Assembly (NCBI RefSeq): GCF_052156535.1
Contig: NZ_JBQKUP010000044.1
Location: 310,001 to 374,000 of the forward strand
From: Nitrospira_E sp052156535
Lineage (GTDB): Bacteria > Nitrospirota > Nitrospiria > Nitrospirales > UBA8639
Length of the DNA stretch: 64,000 nucleotides
Reading direction: 5' to 3'
Shown: positions 1 to 8,700 of the stretch, in pieces
How positions within the stretch are numbered: position 1 is the stretch's first letter
How the letters are laid out: each line of letters starts with the position of its first letter
Notes under the pieces: generated by a model
The model's database searches: none
Told to the model about the DNA's origin: nothing
Seen by the model: only the letters and a program-made list of their open reading frames with translations
Translations under genes and position numbers: made by a program

Positions 1-547
1 CAATAACCGGAATGCCAAGGCGATTAGCTTCCTTGACCGTAATGTGCTGGATCCTGGTGTCCAATATGTAAATGCACCCAGGAATATCATTCATGCCTTT
101 GATGCCGCTCAAATATTTTTCCAGTTTGGCTTGCTCTTTTTTCATGCGAACGATTTCCTTCTTTTTGAGTCGTTCGTATGTGCCATCGGTTTCCGCAGCT
201 TCAAGTTTTTTAAGTTGGTTGATGCTGCGGCGGAGTGTCTGGAAATTCGTTAACATCCCACCCAACCATCGCTGGTTAACAAAAAACATTCCACAACGAT
301 TGGCTTCTTCCTCCACAATACCCATGGCTTGTCGCTTGGTTCCCACGAATAAGACGGATTCCCCGGCAGCCACTGTATCACGGGTAAATTCGTAGGCTTT
401 TTGAAAGCATTGGAGAGAAATTTGGAGGTCAATAATATAAATGCCGTTTTTTTCCCCGAAGATATAGCGTTTCATCTTCGGGTTCCATCGATTGGTTTGA
501 TGCCCGAAGTGAACCCCAGCTTCTAATAACGATTTAATCGTGACCAT
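1..547 (-). CDS. rpsB: 30S ribosomal protein S2, N-terminal part (cut by window edge)
   Basis: Translating the complement from the ATG at 547 gives MVTIKSLLEAGVHFGHQTN, the typical start of ribosomal protein S2, a structural protein of the small subunit. The frame stays open for about 182 codons to the window edge. It continues with the S2 motifs TNRWNPKMKRYIFGEKNGIY, LFVGTKRQAM, WLGGMLTN and, near the edge, DTRIQHITVKEANRLGIPV. A purine-rich ribosome binding site, GAAAGGGGGTGG, lies just upstream of the start. The C-terminal part, and probably tsf, should lie to the left of the window. The frame is not interrupted within the window. Identification is certain. Confidence 0.97.
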   Translation of the reverse strand, partial: MVTIKSLLEAGVHFGHQTNRWNPKMKRYIFGEKNGIYIIDLQISLQCFQKAYEFTRDTVAAGESVLFVGTKRQAMGIVEEEANRCGMFFVNQRWLGGMLTNFQTLRRSINQLKKLEAAETDGTYERLKKKEIVRMKKEQAKLEKYLSGIKGMNDIPGCIYILDTRIQHITVKEANRLGIPVI

Positions 548-959
548 AACGGACCTTCCCACCCCCTTTCAGAGATATACTGATTAACACAAAAGCGTGG
601 ATTTTTTAAAGAAACACAAAACGGTAATTTGGCTCAAATGGGACCGGCAGGAGACAATAGATGTGGATTGTCTTATCAGGCAGGCTGTTCCAAGTGAAGA
701 TACATTCATGCAATTAAGTGATGTTCAATATTTTTCCATTAAACCAATGGAGATTAGCATAGGTGAAAATTATAATTCAACCCTGGCTATCTTTTATGGG
801 TATGCGACGCGTTTTTAGCTTCGGAGAGGGATCGTGGAATAAACAGAAAGTGTTCCGAGGAAAACCTTTTTTGAATCAATGCTATTTTTGACTATGTGAG
901 CCTTCATGGCTATAGTCAGTCCCGCATTCAGAAATTTTTATGATGAAGGAGTGGGAAGG

Positions 960-2315
960 ATGGTTGAAGTACCTCTCAAGTTATACGTGCAAGCTCTTTT
1001 GAAAGGAGCAAAGGAGGCTGCTCGCCCCATGGCGTGCCTGTCCTCCAGTGTGAAAAATCAGGTCTTAAAGGCGATGGCCGAGAGTTTAATCGATCATACT
1101 CAGGAAATTTTGGAGGCCAATGCAAAAGATCTGGCTGGCATTTCTAAGGAAACCGATCAACAAGCCCATCGTGAGGCGTCAGAGCGGATTCGAATTTCAG
1201 AAGACACGATTCGCCTCATGCACCAAGGGTTGTTAGATTTAGAAGCTCTTCCTGATCCAATCGGAGAGGCGAGTCATGCCTGGCTCACTCCAGATGGAAT
1301 GCAGGTTCATACTGTCCATTCTCCGCTGGGTATTGTCGCTGTGGTGTCGGATATGGGACCTTTGATGACGGCTGAATCGTTTGGAATGTGCCTGAAGACC
1401 AACAATGTCTGTGTCTTTCGTGGGGGAACCGAGTGGTTTCATACAAATAGTGCGATTGTTCACTATCTCCAAGCGGCGGCGGTGTTCAATGGTGTTCCTA
1501 ATGGGGGGCTGACATTTCTCGACCGGAGTTCCCCAGAGGCGGCCCTGGAAATGGTGCGATATCCTCAGTATGTCCAAGCCGTCATTGCACGAGGGAGCGC
1601 TGGTTTGCGAAATGGGATCTTGGAGCATTCGAGAGTTCCTGTCATTGGATTTGAGGGAGGCCTGTGTCATGTTTATGTCGATCAGGATGTCGATATCCCA
1701 TTAGCTCAAACCATTGCGGTGAATGCCAAGCTTCAATCGCCATCTGCAGCAAATGCCATGGACACTCTCTTGGTTCATCAGGGGGTTTGTCGGCATTTAT
1801 TGCCAGGGTTAACACGAAGACTTCTTCAGGAGTATCGTGTGACTTTGCGTGGCTGTCCTAAAACGGTTTCCATGATGGGTATTTTAGAAATGACCGGGCA
1901 TTTAGGGATTAAAGCGGCGGAGGAAGCGGATTGGGGGAGAAAATATCAATCCTTAACTCTGAATATTAAAGTGGTGAAAGATAGTCAAGAAGCTATCGAT
2001 CATATTGGGACCTATGCCCCAGGGCATACCGATACTATTGTCACTCGAGACTACCAGTTAGCCATGCGCTTTGTTCGAGAAGTCGATTCGAGCGCCGTTA
2101 TGGTGAATGCTTCGACCCGTCTTCATGGCGGACCCCAGTTTGGTCTTGGTCCGGATATCGGGAGTAATAGCACTCGGATGCATGGGCGAGGTCCTCTTAT
2201 TCTCTCGAAGCTCACGATTGAAAAATATATGGTATTGGGAACTGGACAACTTCAACAGCCACATCCAGTTCCTCAGATCTACCAGGATGCGATGATGTTA
2301 TCTGCCAAGTTCTAG
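960..2315 (+). CDS. ProA-like protein (gamma-glutamyl phosphate reductase family) lacking the catalytic cysteine
   Basis: The protein (451 aa from this start) aligns by eye along its length with glutamate-5-semialdehyde dehydrogenase ProA, the NADPH enzyme that reduces gamma-glutamyl phosphate in proline synthesis. Shared blocks include HSPLGIVAVV, FRGGTEW, GLCHVYVD, NAKLQSPSAANAMDTLLVH, LNIKVV, VDSSAVMVNASTR and QFGLGPDIG. At the position where ProA has its nucleophilic cysteine (PSxCN in E. coli), this protein has PSAAN, so the residue is Ala264. Other normally conserved residues are also altered (RGGKE is RGGTE, RGGAGL is RGSAGL). Start 960 is preferred over the ATG at 906 because AAGGAG lies 8 bases upstream and the family begins here. 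It is probably a non-catalytic paralogue; a true ProA should be elsewhere in the genome. Confidence 0.85.
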   Translation: MVEVPLKLYVQALLKGAKEAARPMACLSSSVKNQVLKAMAESLIDHTQEILEANAKDLAGISKETDQQAHREASERIRISEDTIRLMHQGLLDLEALPDPIGEASHAWLTPDGMQVHTVHSPLGIVAVVSDMGPLMTAESFGMCLKTNNVCVFRGGTEWFHTNSAIVHYLQAAAVFNGVPNGGLTFLDRSSPEAALEMVRYPQYVQAVIARGSAGLRNGILEHSRVPVIGFEGGLCHVYVDQDVDIPLAQTIAVNAKLQSPSAANAMDTLLVHQGVCRHLLPGLTRRLLQEYRVTLRGCPKTVSMMGILEMTGHLGIKAAEEADWGRKYQSLTLNIKVVKDSQEAIDHIGTYAPGHTDTIVTRDYQLAMRFVREVDSSAVMVNASTRLHGGPQFGLGPDIGSNSTRMHGRGPLILSKLTIEKYMVLGTGQLQQPHPVPQIYQDAMMLSAKF

Positions 2316-2483
2316 CTTTTCAGATGAAGCATTAATGGCCGGCCCCTTTGTGTCGGCTGTGCCTATACCCAGGTCTCCGTTACCCACTCCTGTTATTGGT
2401 CTTTCTTCTATCCCTGTGTTTTTTGTGTTTCCCAACATTTTCTGAATTCATTTTTTAGAGGAATTATCTTAATCTGGTTTATT

Positions 2484-3977
2484 ATGGGATATAAAAGGGA
2501 AGAAATTTCTAATTACCATGCGGAGCTTTTCCCGTATTTGCTGTCATGGGGATTGCGAGAGTTTCATGATGAGGCGTTATATTATGACTGGCAACGAGAG
2601 ACTCTTTCCAAAGAGGAATTGTGCGATTTCCAACGATTAATCGAACATCGATACGGTGGTGAAGACGCAAAAGGCGACATTGATTTTTATGATGAATTGG
2701 CGCGTCAGGATTTTATCCCTGTTCTGTATTCCCAACGGTTCCATTATTTTTTGACGGTTGGAACCTCTGTGTGTGGCAGGATTGCTCCAGCAAACCAGGT
2801 ATTGGACTTTGGTTGTGGGGTTGGCATTCTAACCAATTTTTTTGCCCAACAGCATCCTGACATTGAATTTGTAGGAATCGATCGGTCCTCTCGATCGATT
2901 GAAGTAGCTTGTTTCGAGGCAGAAAAACGACGAATCAGGAATGTTCGCTTCGAGGTCTCTCAGGTGCCACAACAGCAGATCTCGGGAAGCTACGATCTTA
3001 TTCTTTCGACGCATGCGTTGTTTCAGGCGGAACGGGAGCCAGGGCTTCCAAGCCAAACCTGGAAAACGTTTCAACGTGCATGTGACCTTCAACGACAGGA
3101 GCAACTGGAAGTTCTGACGGGGATACCGGAACGTTTAGATGTCTTGTTGCGGATTTTAGGGCCAATGGGACGAATGATCCTTTTCGAGAAAACATGGAAT
3201 CTTGGTCGACGAATTTTCTTTCAACGAGCGTTAGATGCCAGAGGTGTGTTTCCCATATCTTCTCCGGTTTTCTGCCGATATCGGTCAATTGATGAAGAAG
3301 TGATCGATGGACCTCTGTATGAGGTTGCCCCGCTCTCACATGGCGTGAAACCTTTTGAGTGGAATGAGGAACCGTATCGGGAACCAGGCGAAACACTTTA
3401 TCGTTGTATCGGAATTGCTGCCGAGCGAATGGGGCAGGTGCTGGTTAAGGGTAAAGTGAATGCCAGCATTACTGGTGTTCATTCCGATTTGGGCTCCTGG
3501 ATGTTTCGTTTTGGACTATGGAAGGAGATCTTTACTTGGGGTTTGTGCGAGCATTCTTCTGGTCTGACAGGGTTGGTTATTGGGGGTGAGGCAGATCGGG
3601 ATTTATTGAATCAATTAGTTGAAACTGTGACGCACATAACCGAATCTGATTTTCAACAATTGGTTCATGACTTTTGGGGAAATATGATTCACGCTGCTGA
3701 GGATCCATCTTTGCCTTGTTATGAAAATCACCATTCCTCTGCTCAATTCATTTACGAGGGCCTCCCCTCCAAATGCATTCAACAGGAGACGACTTGCCAG
3801 GATGGTGGGGGGAGAGAAATGCATATCGAGTTAGGGACCACAACCGATTTAACATATCTGTATTGCGCCAATACGTTCGATCAACGCCAGCTCGTTCTTA
3901 TTGATGAAGGACGGGCTCAAGTTCTATATGAATATTATCGAGAATCTCTCCAGCGCCCACATGGTCTACCTGCCTGA
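2484..3977 (+). CDS. class I SAM-dependent methyltransferase with a long unassigned C-terminal half
   Basis: The 497-residue protein has a class I methyltransferase core in its first half. Motif I is VLDFGCGVGILTNFFA near residues 112-127, followed by the acidic motif EFVGIDRS and the post-motif YDLILSTHALF. The C-terminal half (about 290-497) has no family I recognise. It ends in a strand-rich segment, REMHIELGTTTDLTYLYCAN followed by QRQLVLIDEGRAQVLYEYY, that faintly resembles a small WGR-like module. The substrate is unknown. It follows the ProA-like gene by 168 bases on the same strand and could be co-transcribed. The ATG at 2484 has only a distant AGAGGA upstream, so the start is moderately certain. 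Confidence 0.75.
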   Translation: MGYKREEISNYHAELFPYLLSWGLREFHDEALYYDWQRETLSKEELCDFQRLIEHRYGGEDAKGDIDFYDELARQDFIPVLYSQRFHYFLTVGTSVCGRIAPANQVLDFGCGVGILTNFFAQQHPDIEFVGIDRSSRSIEVACFEAEKRRIRNVRFEVSQVPQQQISGSYDLILSTHALFQAEREPGLPSQTWKTFQRACDLQRQEQLEVLTGIPERLDVLLRILGPMGRMILFEKTWNLGRRIFFQRALDARGVFPISSPVFCRYRSIDEEVIDGPLYEVAPLSHGVKPFEWNEEPYREPGETLYRCIGIAAERMGQVLVKGKVNASITGVHSDLGSWMFRFGLWKEIFTWGLCEHSSGLTGLVIGGEADRDLLNQLVETVTHITESDFQQLVHDFWGNMIHAAEDPSLPCYENHHSSAQFIYEGLPSKCIQQETTCQDGGGREMHIELGTTTDLTYLYCANTFDQRQLVLIDEGRAQVLYEYYRESLQRPHGLPA

Positions 3978-4009
3978 GTTCCTTCAACTTGAGTCGTTAG
4001 TCAGGTTCT

Positions 4010-4324
4010 TTATTGCGTTTCAATAACCTGTAGTATGCGCTGTTGTGTTTTGGCATAGCAGGCGACTTCTTCATATGTCTCTTGCTGAACGTCTGAGGGG
4101 AGGGATGCCCAATCAGGGGGAAGGCCAACAGTGAGCATGTGCCCATTATCCCTTATCCCCTTAATCCTACCTATGTATAGATAATCCAGTAGGACTTCTC
4201 CATTGGCTTCTCCGGAACAGGCTTGAGCCGTGGAAGTGGTGCTGGGATTTCGATTCCCATACTCAATCGAGATGGTCATTGACCAGAAAAGAAGACTTGA
4301 CAAAAAAATAAGGAGAAATCGCAT
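4010..4324 (-). CDS. small exported protein of unknown function
   Basis: The frame extends upstream to 4417, but the inner ATG at 4324 starts a clear signal peptide (MRFLLIFLSSLLFWSMTISI) with GGAG about 11 bases before it, so this start is chosen. The 104-residue product would be exported. The mature part contains two cysteines (AQACSG and EEVACYAK) that could form a disulfide, and a segment VLLDYLYIGRIKGIRDNGHM. No family is recognised. It converges on the methyltransferase gene at 3977. Confidence 0.6.
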   Translation of the reverse strand: MRFLLIFLSSLLFWSMTISIEYGNRNPSTTSTAQACSGEANGEVLLDYLYIGRIKGIRDNGHMLTVGLPPDWASLPSDVQQETYEEVACYAKTQQRILQVIETQ

Positions 4325-4613
4325 ATGACTAGATCTCCATGCTGCGAGGAGTCTGTCTAACCTACCCCTACCGGTAAATACCTCAAAGGTAGGACCCTGG
4401 AAAAAACCGCATGTCATGGCAGCAGGGTCGTGAAAAGGAAATTGGACTGAAGTTAACTGTCAAGGCAAAGAGCCTACGTCAAAGTGCCTGGGCATCCGTT
4501 TTCTTAAGATGCCTTGGGAAATTTCCGACAAAGAAAATGAGGCTATGAAATACACCAGGCAAGGGTTGTATATTTCGTGGCTTGATCCGTTCTTGCCATA
4601 GCCAACATCTTTG

Positions 4614-4640
4614 GATTTCACGAAATTAGATTTCACGAAA
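4614..4640. promoter_or_regulatory. tandem operator-like repeat GATTTCACGAAA x2
   Basis: The 12-base unit GATTTCACGAAA occurs at 4614-4625 and again at 4629-4640, a 15-base period. Each unit contains the TTTC-AC-GAAA inverted repeat. A further half-site, TTTCGTG, in the opposite sense lies at 4573-4579. The sites are about 80-100 bases upstream of the sensor kinase start at 4718, in the intergenic stretch 4325-4717 that otherwise holds no gene I can support. This arrangement is typical of a transcription-factor operator; the factor is unknown. Confidence 0.45.
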
Positions 4641-4717
4641 CATAGTGAACAGAGAATGGCTCATACAAGGTGAAGAAGGAATGTCCAGGTATCACGAGGG
4701 AAGGATGTCTTAGGTAG

Positions 4718-5683
4718 ATGGATGGTGGAAGCTTCTTGTTTTGGGTATTGATCGCAACCTGCCTGATGCATTGGTTGACTGTTTTTTTGCTCCTTCGTCG
4801 GGTACGTTCGACTGAAAACCCCCTTGTGTGGAAACTCTTAAGTGCGGCAGTTGGGCTCCTGGCCATTCAAAAAACCTATGGGGTATCTATTCCATTTCTT
4901 GAAAACAATCCTCCTCCATTGAATTTTGTGAGCATATGGCTTGGTTTTGTTATCGCGGGATTATTGCTAGGCGGAATCGTACAGTTGTCTCCATTTTTGT
5001 ATCTTTATCAACGCAATAAGGAGTTATTAGCCGTCATTGAAGAACGAAATGTTATTATTCTGCATTTTCATGAACGAATAGCCCGCGCCTTGCATAAAAT
5101 TCAAATGGCTATGGAAATAGGGCGTCCCACCACCTTCATTATTGAGCAAGTGGCGGAAATGTCAGAAATGCTCCAGGTGTTTTTGGAGAATCTCAAGGCA
5201 GGAGTCCTGCTCGGAAACAAATTTGAGGTGGCACTTAAGACCCTGGTTGAGGATTTGAGTCGAGAATCATCATTCCCGATATTGGTCTATGTTGATCCTT
5301 CTTGTGAGGATCATCTGTCACGGGAGCAGGGTGCCCAACTGTTACATATTGTCCGAGAAGCCGTTCGGAATAGCGTACAATATTCGCACGCCAAACGAGG
5401 GCAAGTGTCTGCAAAGACGACGCCTACAGACACAATTATTGAGGTGTCAGATAATGGAAAGGGCTTTGAGGTTGATCTTGTCGGAGCTCAGGGACATGGA
5501 TTGGGAATTATGGTCAACCGGGCAAAAAAGATAGGGGGTCGTCTAAAAATTCACAGCCAACCTTCCAAGGGGGCTTCCGTAATCATTGAAGTGCCATTTA
5601 ATGAAGCGTCGTCTGGTAGAAGTCATTCCGCTTCAATAGAAGATGCCTCATTGAAAGCAAACAAAAACGTTCCTGTCGGGTGA
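4718..5683 (+). CDS. membrane sensor histidine kinase, NarX/DegS (HPK7) type
   Basis: The 321-residue protein has about three N-terminal membrane helices (residues 5-25, 37-55 and 70-95), then a dimerisation helix and a GHKL ATPase domain. The likely phospho-acceptor is His126 in ERIARALHKIQ, which matches the ERxRIARELHD motif of NarX/DegS-type kinases except that Asp is replaced by Lys. ATPase boxes are present: N-box REAVRNSVQYS, G1 DNGKGF, and G2 GHGLGIMVNRA. There is no recognisable extracellular sensor domain, so the signal may be sensed in the membrane. No response regulator lies next to it, so it is an orphan kinase here. Operator-like repeats lie upstream and a hairpin terminator follows. 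Confidence 0.85.
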   Translation: MDGGSFLFWVLIATCLMHWLTVFLLLRRVRSTENPLVWKLLSAAVGLLAIQKTYGVSIPFLENNPPPLNFVSIWLGFVIAGLLLGGIVQLSPFLYLYQRNKELLAVIEERNVIILHFHERIARALHKIQMAMEIGRPTTFIIEQVAEMSEMLQVFLENLKAGVLLGNKFEVALKTLVEDLSRESSFPILVYVDPSCEDHLSREQGAQLLHIVREAVRNSVQYSHAKRGQVSAKTTPTDTIIEVSDNGKGFEVDLVGAQGHGLGIMVNRAKKIGGRLKIHSQPSKGASVIIEVPFNEASSGRSHSASIEDASLKANKNVPVG

Positions 5684-5691
5684 GGTAGTGT

Positions 5692-5724
5692 CCGATGCCT
5701 CCGACGGGGGCTTCGGCTTCTTTT
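5692..5724 (+). terminator. rho-independent terminator after the sensor kinase gene
   Basis: CCGA at 5692-5695 and GCCTCC at 5697-5702 pair with GGGGGC at 5706-5711 and TCGG at 5713-5716. This is a ten-pair stem with one internal mismatch and a GAC loop, followed by CTTCTTTT. It begins 8 bases after the kinase stop codon. Confidence 0.65.
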
Positions 5725-5756
5725 GGAATGAGAGAGGCAAGGGGGAAGAAGGAATT

Positions 5757-5832
5757 TGGTGGCGGTGGAGGGATTTGAACCCCCGGCCCGCGGCTTATGA
5801 GTCCGCTGCTCTACCACCTGAGCTACACCGCC
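5757..5832 (-). tRNA. tRNA-Met (anticodon CAU)
   Basis: The complement gives a complete cloverleaf: acceptor stem GGCGGTG/CACCGCC, D-arm with AGCTCAGGTGGTAGAGC, anticodon arm GCGGA-CTCATAA-GCCGC with anticodon CAT, and T-arm GGGGG-TTCAAAT-CCCTC. The discriminator A and an encoded CCA are at 5760-5757. The last anticodon-stem pair is an A-G mismatch. The sequence resembles elongator tRNA-Met; a CAU tRNA modified to lysidine for isoleucine is a less likely alternative. It lacks the C1-A72 mismatch of initiator tRNA. Confidence 0.95.
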
Positions 5833-6024
5833 GTCATTCACCTTGAACGAAAAGATCTATACCATAGCTAGAGAACTTGGGACAATTCTTTTTCTGAAAA
5901 ATGATCAGGTTTTAGGTGGATTTCTTAGCCCTAGCATCCTGGATTGCCTTTACTTGATCCTTGCAGGTCCTAGGGATCGTGGAGATACTTTTAAAACTCT
6001 TATTATTTACCCTGGAAGATTTTT

Positions 6025-7266
6025 ATGACTTCAACGGCTGCTCCAAACATCAAGCAATCCGTACTGGTTGGCCGGCAAGCTATTTTTGATCGTCAAAATG
6101 GAGTTTTTGGGTATGAACTCCTGTATCGAGATGGTCAAGCCAATAGTGCGCAAGTAGTTGACGGGGATGAGGCCACTGCCAGGGTCATGGTGAATACGTT
6201 TTTAGAGATGGGAATTGACCAAATAGCTGGAACGAGTCAGGCGTTCATCAACCTGACAGCGAATTTCTTTTTAAGCCAACATTATGAAGTCCTGCCAAGT
6301 CACAATGTGGTTCTTGAGGTATTGGAGTCCATTGAGCCGACGCCCATCGTTATCCAATCGCTTCTCAGGGCTAGGCAACTTGGCTACAAAATTGCGTTGG
6401 ATGACTTTATCGTTCGGGATTCTCATCGAGCATTATTAGATGTTGCGGACTTTGTGAAGGTGGATATATTAGCATTAACGAGTGAACAGCTCCTTGAACA
6501 AATTGATGTGTTGAAGCAATACCCGGTTCGATTGCTTGCAGAAAAAGTCGAAGATCAAGAAGTCTATACCATGTGTTATGAAAAAGGGTTTGAATATTTT
6601 CAAGGATACTTTTTCTGTAAACCGCAAATCATGGAGGGAGTCAAGCTTTCCGGTAACCGCATGGCGATTGTGCTTTTATTGGCCAAATTGCAGGATCCTG
6701 ATATTCAAATAAAAGATCTTGAGGAATTAGTCGAAAATGACCTGTCACTCAGCCTTAAGCTTCTTCGTTTTGTGAACTCTGCGTCTGTGGGCCTTCCCCG
6801 AGTGGTTAATTCAATTGGACAAGCCGTAGGGATGGTAGGCACCGAACGTATGCGACAATGGGCATCCTTACTGGTGCTGGCTCATACTGGTGGAAAGCCA
6901 AGCGAGCTGATGCGCATTGCCCTCATCCGGGGGCGAATGTGCCAAGGTTTGAGCCGGTTGCAAGGAGAGTCTACCAGCCAAGGCTTCACCGTTGGGCTCT
7001 TTTCTGTATTGGATGCCTACTTTGATTGTGAGATGAAGCAACTTCTCGCAGACCTTCCTCTTGCTCCTGAAATTCTGCTTGCTCTGACCGAAGGGCAGGG
7101 ATGTTTAGGGGAAATTTTAAAATGCGTGATGTCCTACGAACGAGGGGAGTGGGATCAAATTGAGAATAGTCTTTTTGAACCTCATGTGGTGAGACAAGAG
7201 TTTTTTCTCAGTACGGAATGGGCCAACGAGGTCATGAAGACAACTCTTGCGGGGAATGAAAAATAG
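6025..7266 (+). CDS. EAL-HDOD signalling protein (YuxH-like)
   Basis: The 413-residue protein begins with an EAL-like domain (about 10-200), SVLVGRQAIFDRQNGVFGYE then LLYR, and continues with a HDOD domain (about 205-390) containing VENDLSLSLKLLRFVNSAS and VNSIGQAVGMVG. This is the YuxH/CdgJ architecture. In the EAL part the catalytic signature is YELLYR instead of ExLxR with the usual metal-binding set, and later motifs read IALDDF. Such proteins usually do not hydrolyse cyclic di-GMP and act as regulators or scaffolds. The start is supported by GGAAG seven bases before the ATG. It lies between the tRNA gene and the convergent hypothetical at 7303. Confidence 0.9.
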   Translation: MTSTAAPNIKQSVLVGRQAIFDRQNGVFGYELLYRDGQANSAQVVDGDEATARVMVNTFLEMGIDQIAGTSQAFINLTANFFLSQHYEVLPSHNVVLEVLESIEPTPIVIQSLLRARQLGYKIALDDFIVRDSHRALLDVADFVKVDILALTSEQLLEQIDVLKQYPVRLLAEKVEDQEVYTMCYEKGFEYFQGYFFCKPQIMEGVKLSGNRMAIVLLLAKLQDPDIQIKDLEELVENDLSLSLKLLRFVNSASVGLPRVVNSIGQAVGMVGTERMRQWASLLVLAHTGGKPSELMRIALIRGRMCQGLSRLQGESTSQGFTVGLFSVLDAYFDCEMKQLLADLPLAPEILLALTEGQGCLGEILKCVMSYERGEWDQIENSLFEPHVVRQEFFLSTEWANEVMKTTLAGNEK

Positions 7267-7302
7267 CGGAGAAGGATGAGATTGCAGGTTTGGAGTCGAC
7301 GA

Positions 7303-8469
7303 TTATCCCCTTCGTTTGTCGTCTGGTTCTCCTACGAAATAATTCAGCACACCTAAGCCCTTCTCGCTAAGCTCAATAGGTTTATCATCGGATTCAGGGG
7401 CCAGTTGGTCATCAGGAAGTTGTGGGTAAATTTTGATCCGTAGGTTTTCTTCCAACCCTTCATTTGAAAAATCCATATCATTGAGCAGAGCGTGTAATCG
7501 TTGGAAAGCTAAAATAGAGCGAGCATGGGATTTCCATGTTCCTGAGAATTCCGTGTCATTTACTTTGGTAATGCTTGTCCAAAACTTTGATTCTTCAGGC
7601 TCTGACATACTTCCGTCGACGAATGCTCGCAATTTATCAAGTAACGCCTCTTCTGTTTTTTCCAAACCATCATATTCAACCATTGACCTTTCAATGGGAC
7701 GTTGGGATAAGAGAGCAAGAGTTTCTTGCCAGAGGTTAATTGGTTGCAACGACTCATTCGATGGGGAGAGGTTTTCCTGGTGTTTTTGTAATTCAGTCAG
7801 AAAGTGTTGAAGGGCCTTGACCTTCCTGGCAACTAGGCTGCCTAAAGGAATTCCCCAGACATGGGCAATCTCGTGATCCTTTAACGGGGAGTTTCCGGAA
7901 GCAATAAATTCGTTTTGAGCGAACTTCAATCGGCGTCTGAAGATCCCACGTCGACGCAATAAGGCCTGATATTCCAGGAGCAGTCGCTGTATTTGATACT
8001 CCTTCGTAGAAAGTTCCTGGTTATCCCATGTACGCTGTAATTTCCGGAGTTCCTGTCGAAGTAGAATCGAGGGTGCTTGGGTTTTGGCATCCTGCAAGGC
8101 ATTCTGGGACAATCCAAATTCTGAAATGAGCAACCGTTCTGCGATCTGAATGGATTTATCAATGTTTTTCAATGCTTGAGTCAGGAATTCAATGTGCATT
8201 CCTGGGCGTTCTCGTTTTTGTCGGTAGTAATCTTTGTACTGGTTCGCCCGGGATGTGATATTTCTTTCGGCTTCAAGAGAGAGCGGGTTTCCTTTTGGCT
8301 GATTGCCTGCCAGGAAGCGGGAATCGGGTTGATCGCTGACCATATAGTCGATGGCTTCAGAACTCAGGTTCATGTACTGCAACAAAAGAAGCTGTAGCAT
8401 GGTGCGGCCTTGAGTTGGAAGTGCCTGAATGGCTGATTCAATGTGTTCTAAACGCAGTGTTGAAGACAT
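7303..8469 (-). CDS. conserved-looking hypothetical protein, helical
   Basis: The 388-residue protein has no motif I recognise. It is rich in charged helices with coiled-coil character (KNIDKSIQIAERLL, LLLEYQALLRRRG, VKALQHFLTELQKHQENL) and has no signal peptide or membrane segment, so it is probably cytoplasmic. A segment resembling a small helix-turn-helix, HEIAHVWGIPLGSLVARKVKAL, occurs near residue 205, where sigma-70 region 4-like repeats would have such a pattern; this is only suggestive. It is 15 bases downstream of the small gene at 8700-8485 and forms an operon with it. Confidence 0.65.
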   Translation of the reverse strand: MSSTLRLEHIESAIQALPTQGRTMLQLLLLQYMNLSSEAIDYMVSDQPDSRFLAGNQPKGNPLSLEAERNITSRANQYKDYYRQKRERPGMHIEFLTQALKNIDKSIQIAERLLISEFGLSQNALQDAKTQAPSILLRQELRKLQRTWDNQELSTKEYQIQRLLLEYQALLRRRGIFRRRLKFAQNEFIASGNSPLKDHEIAHVWGIPLGSLVARKVKALQHFLTELQKHQENLSPSNESLQPINLWQETLALLSQRPIERSMVEYDGLEKTEEALLDKLRAFVDGSMSEPEESKFWTSITKVNDTEFSGTWKSHARSILAFQRLHALLNDMDFSNEGLEENLRIKIYPQLPDDQLAPESDDKPIELSEKGLGVLNYFVGEPDDKRRG

Positions 8470-8484
8470 AATTTTTATGTAGTT

Positions 8485-8700
8485 TTATGGAGTGCCATTA
8501 TCAAGAGATTCGAGGCATGTGGCTGCGTATTCTCTTAGTTGCTGTACTGTTCCATTGGCATAGAGTTCTCGCGGAATTTCAATTTTGACTAATTGCGACG
8601 GATCGACCCCTCGTTCTGCGGCCCAATCTTCGTCAATATATAAAGTTACCGCGCCATCTTTGTCCCGGCGCACAAAAAGAATATCTTTTTCGCCTTCCAT
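8485..8700 (-). CDS. small hypothetical protein (71 aa)
   Basis: The frame is open up to 8769, but the ATG at 8700 is the likely start, with GGGAG about 13 bases upstream. The product is acidic and has a strand-rich middle (DILFVRRDKDGAVTLYIDED) followed by a helix (TVQQLREYAATCLESL). It has no signal peptide and I do not recognise the family. It is the first gene of a two-gene operon with the hypothetical at 8469-7303. The stretch 8701-9097 upstream holds no gene, only the hairpin at 8998-9027. Confidence 0.55.
   Translation of the reverse strand: MEGEKDILFVRRDKDGAVTLYIDEDWAAERGVDPSQLVKIEIPRELYANGTVQQLREYAATCLESLDNGTP

Noticed and set aside
597..818. Open frame of 73 codons between rpsB and the ProA-like gene
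   Set aside because: It starts with GTG, has no ribosome binding site and no protein-like pattern; it lies in the leader between divergent genes.
5843..6028. 61-codon frame between the tRNA gene and the EAL-HDOD gene
   Set aside because: It lacks a ribosome binding site, begins 10 bases from the tRNA gene and overlaps the next gene; this is the promoter region.
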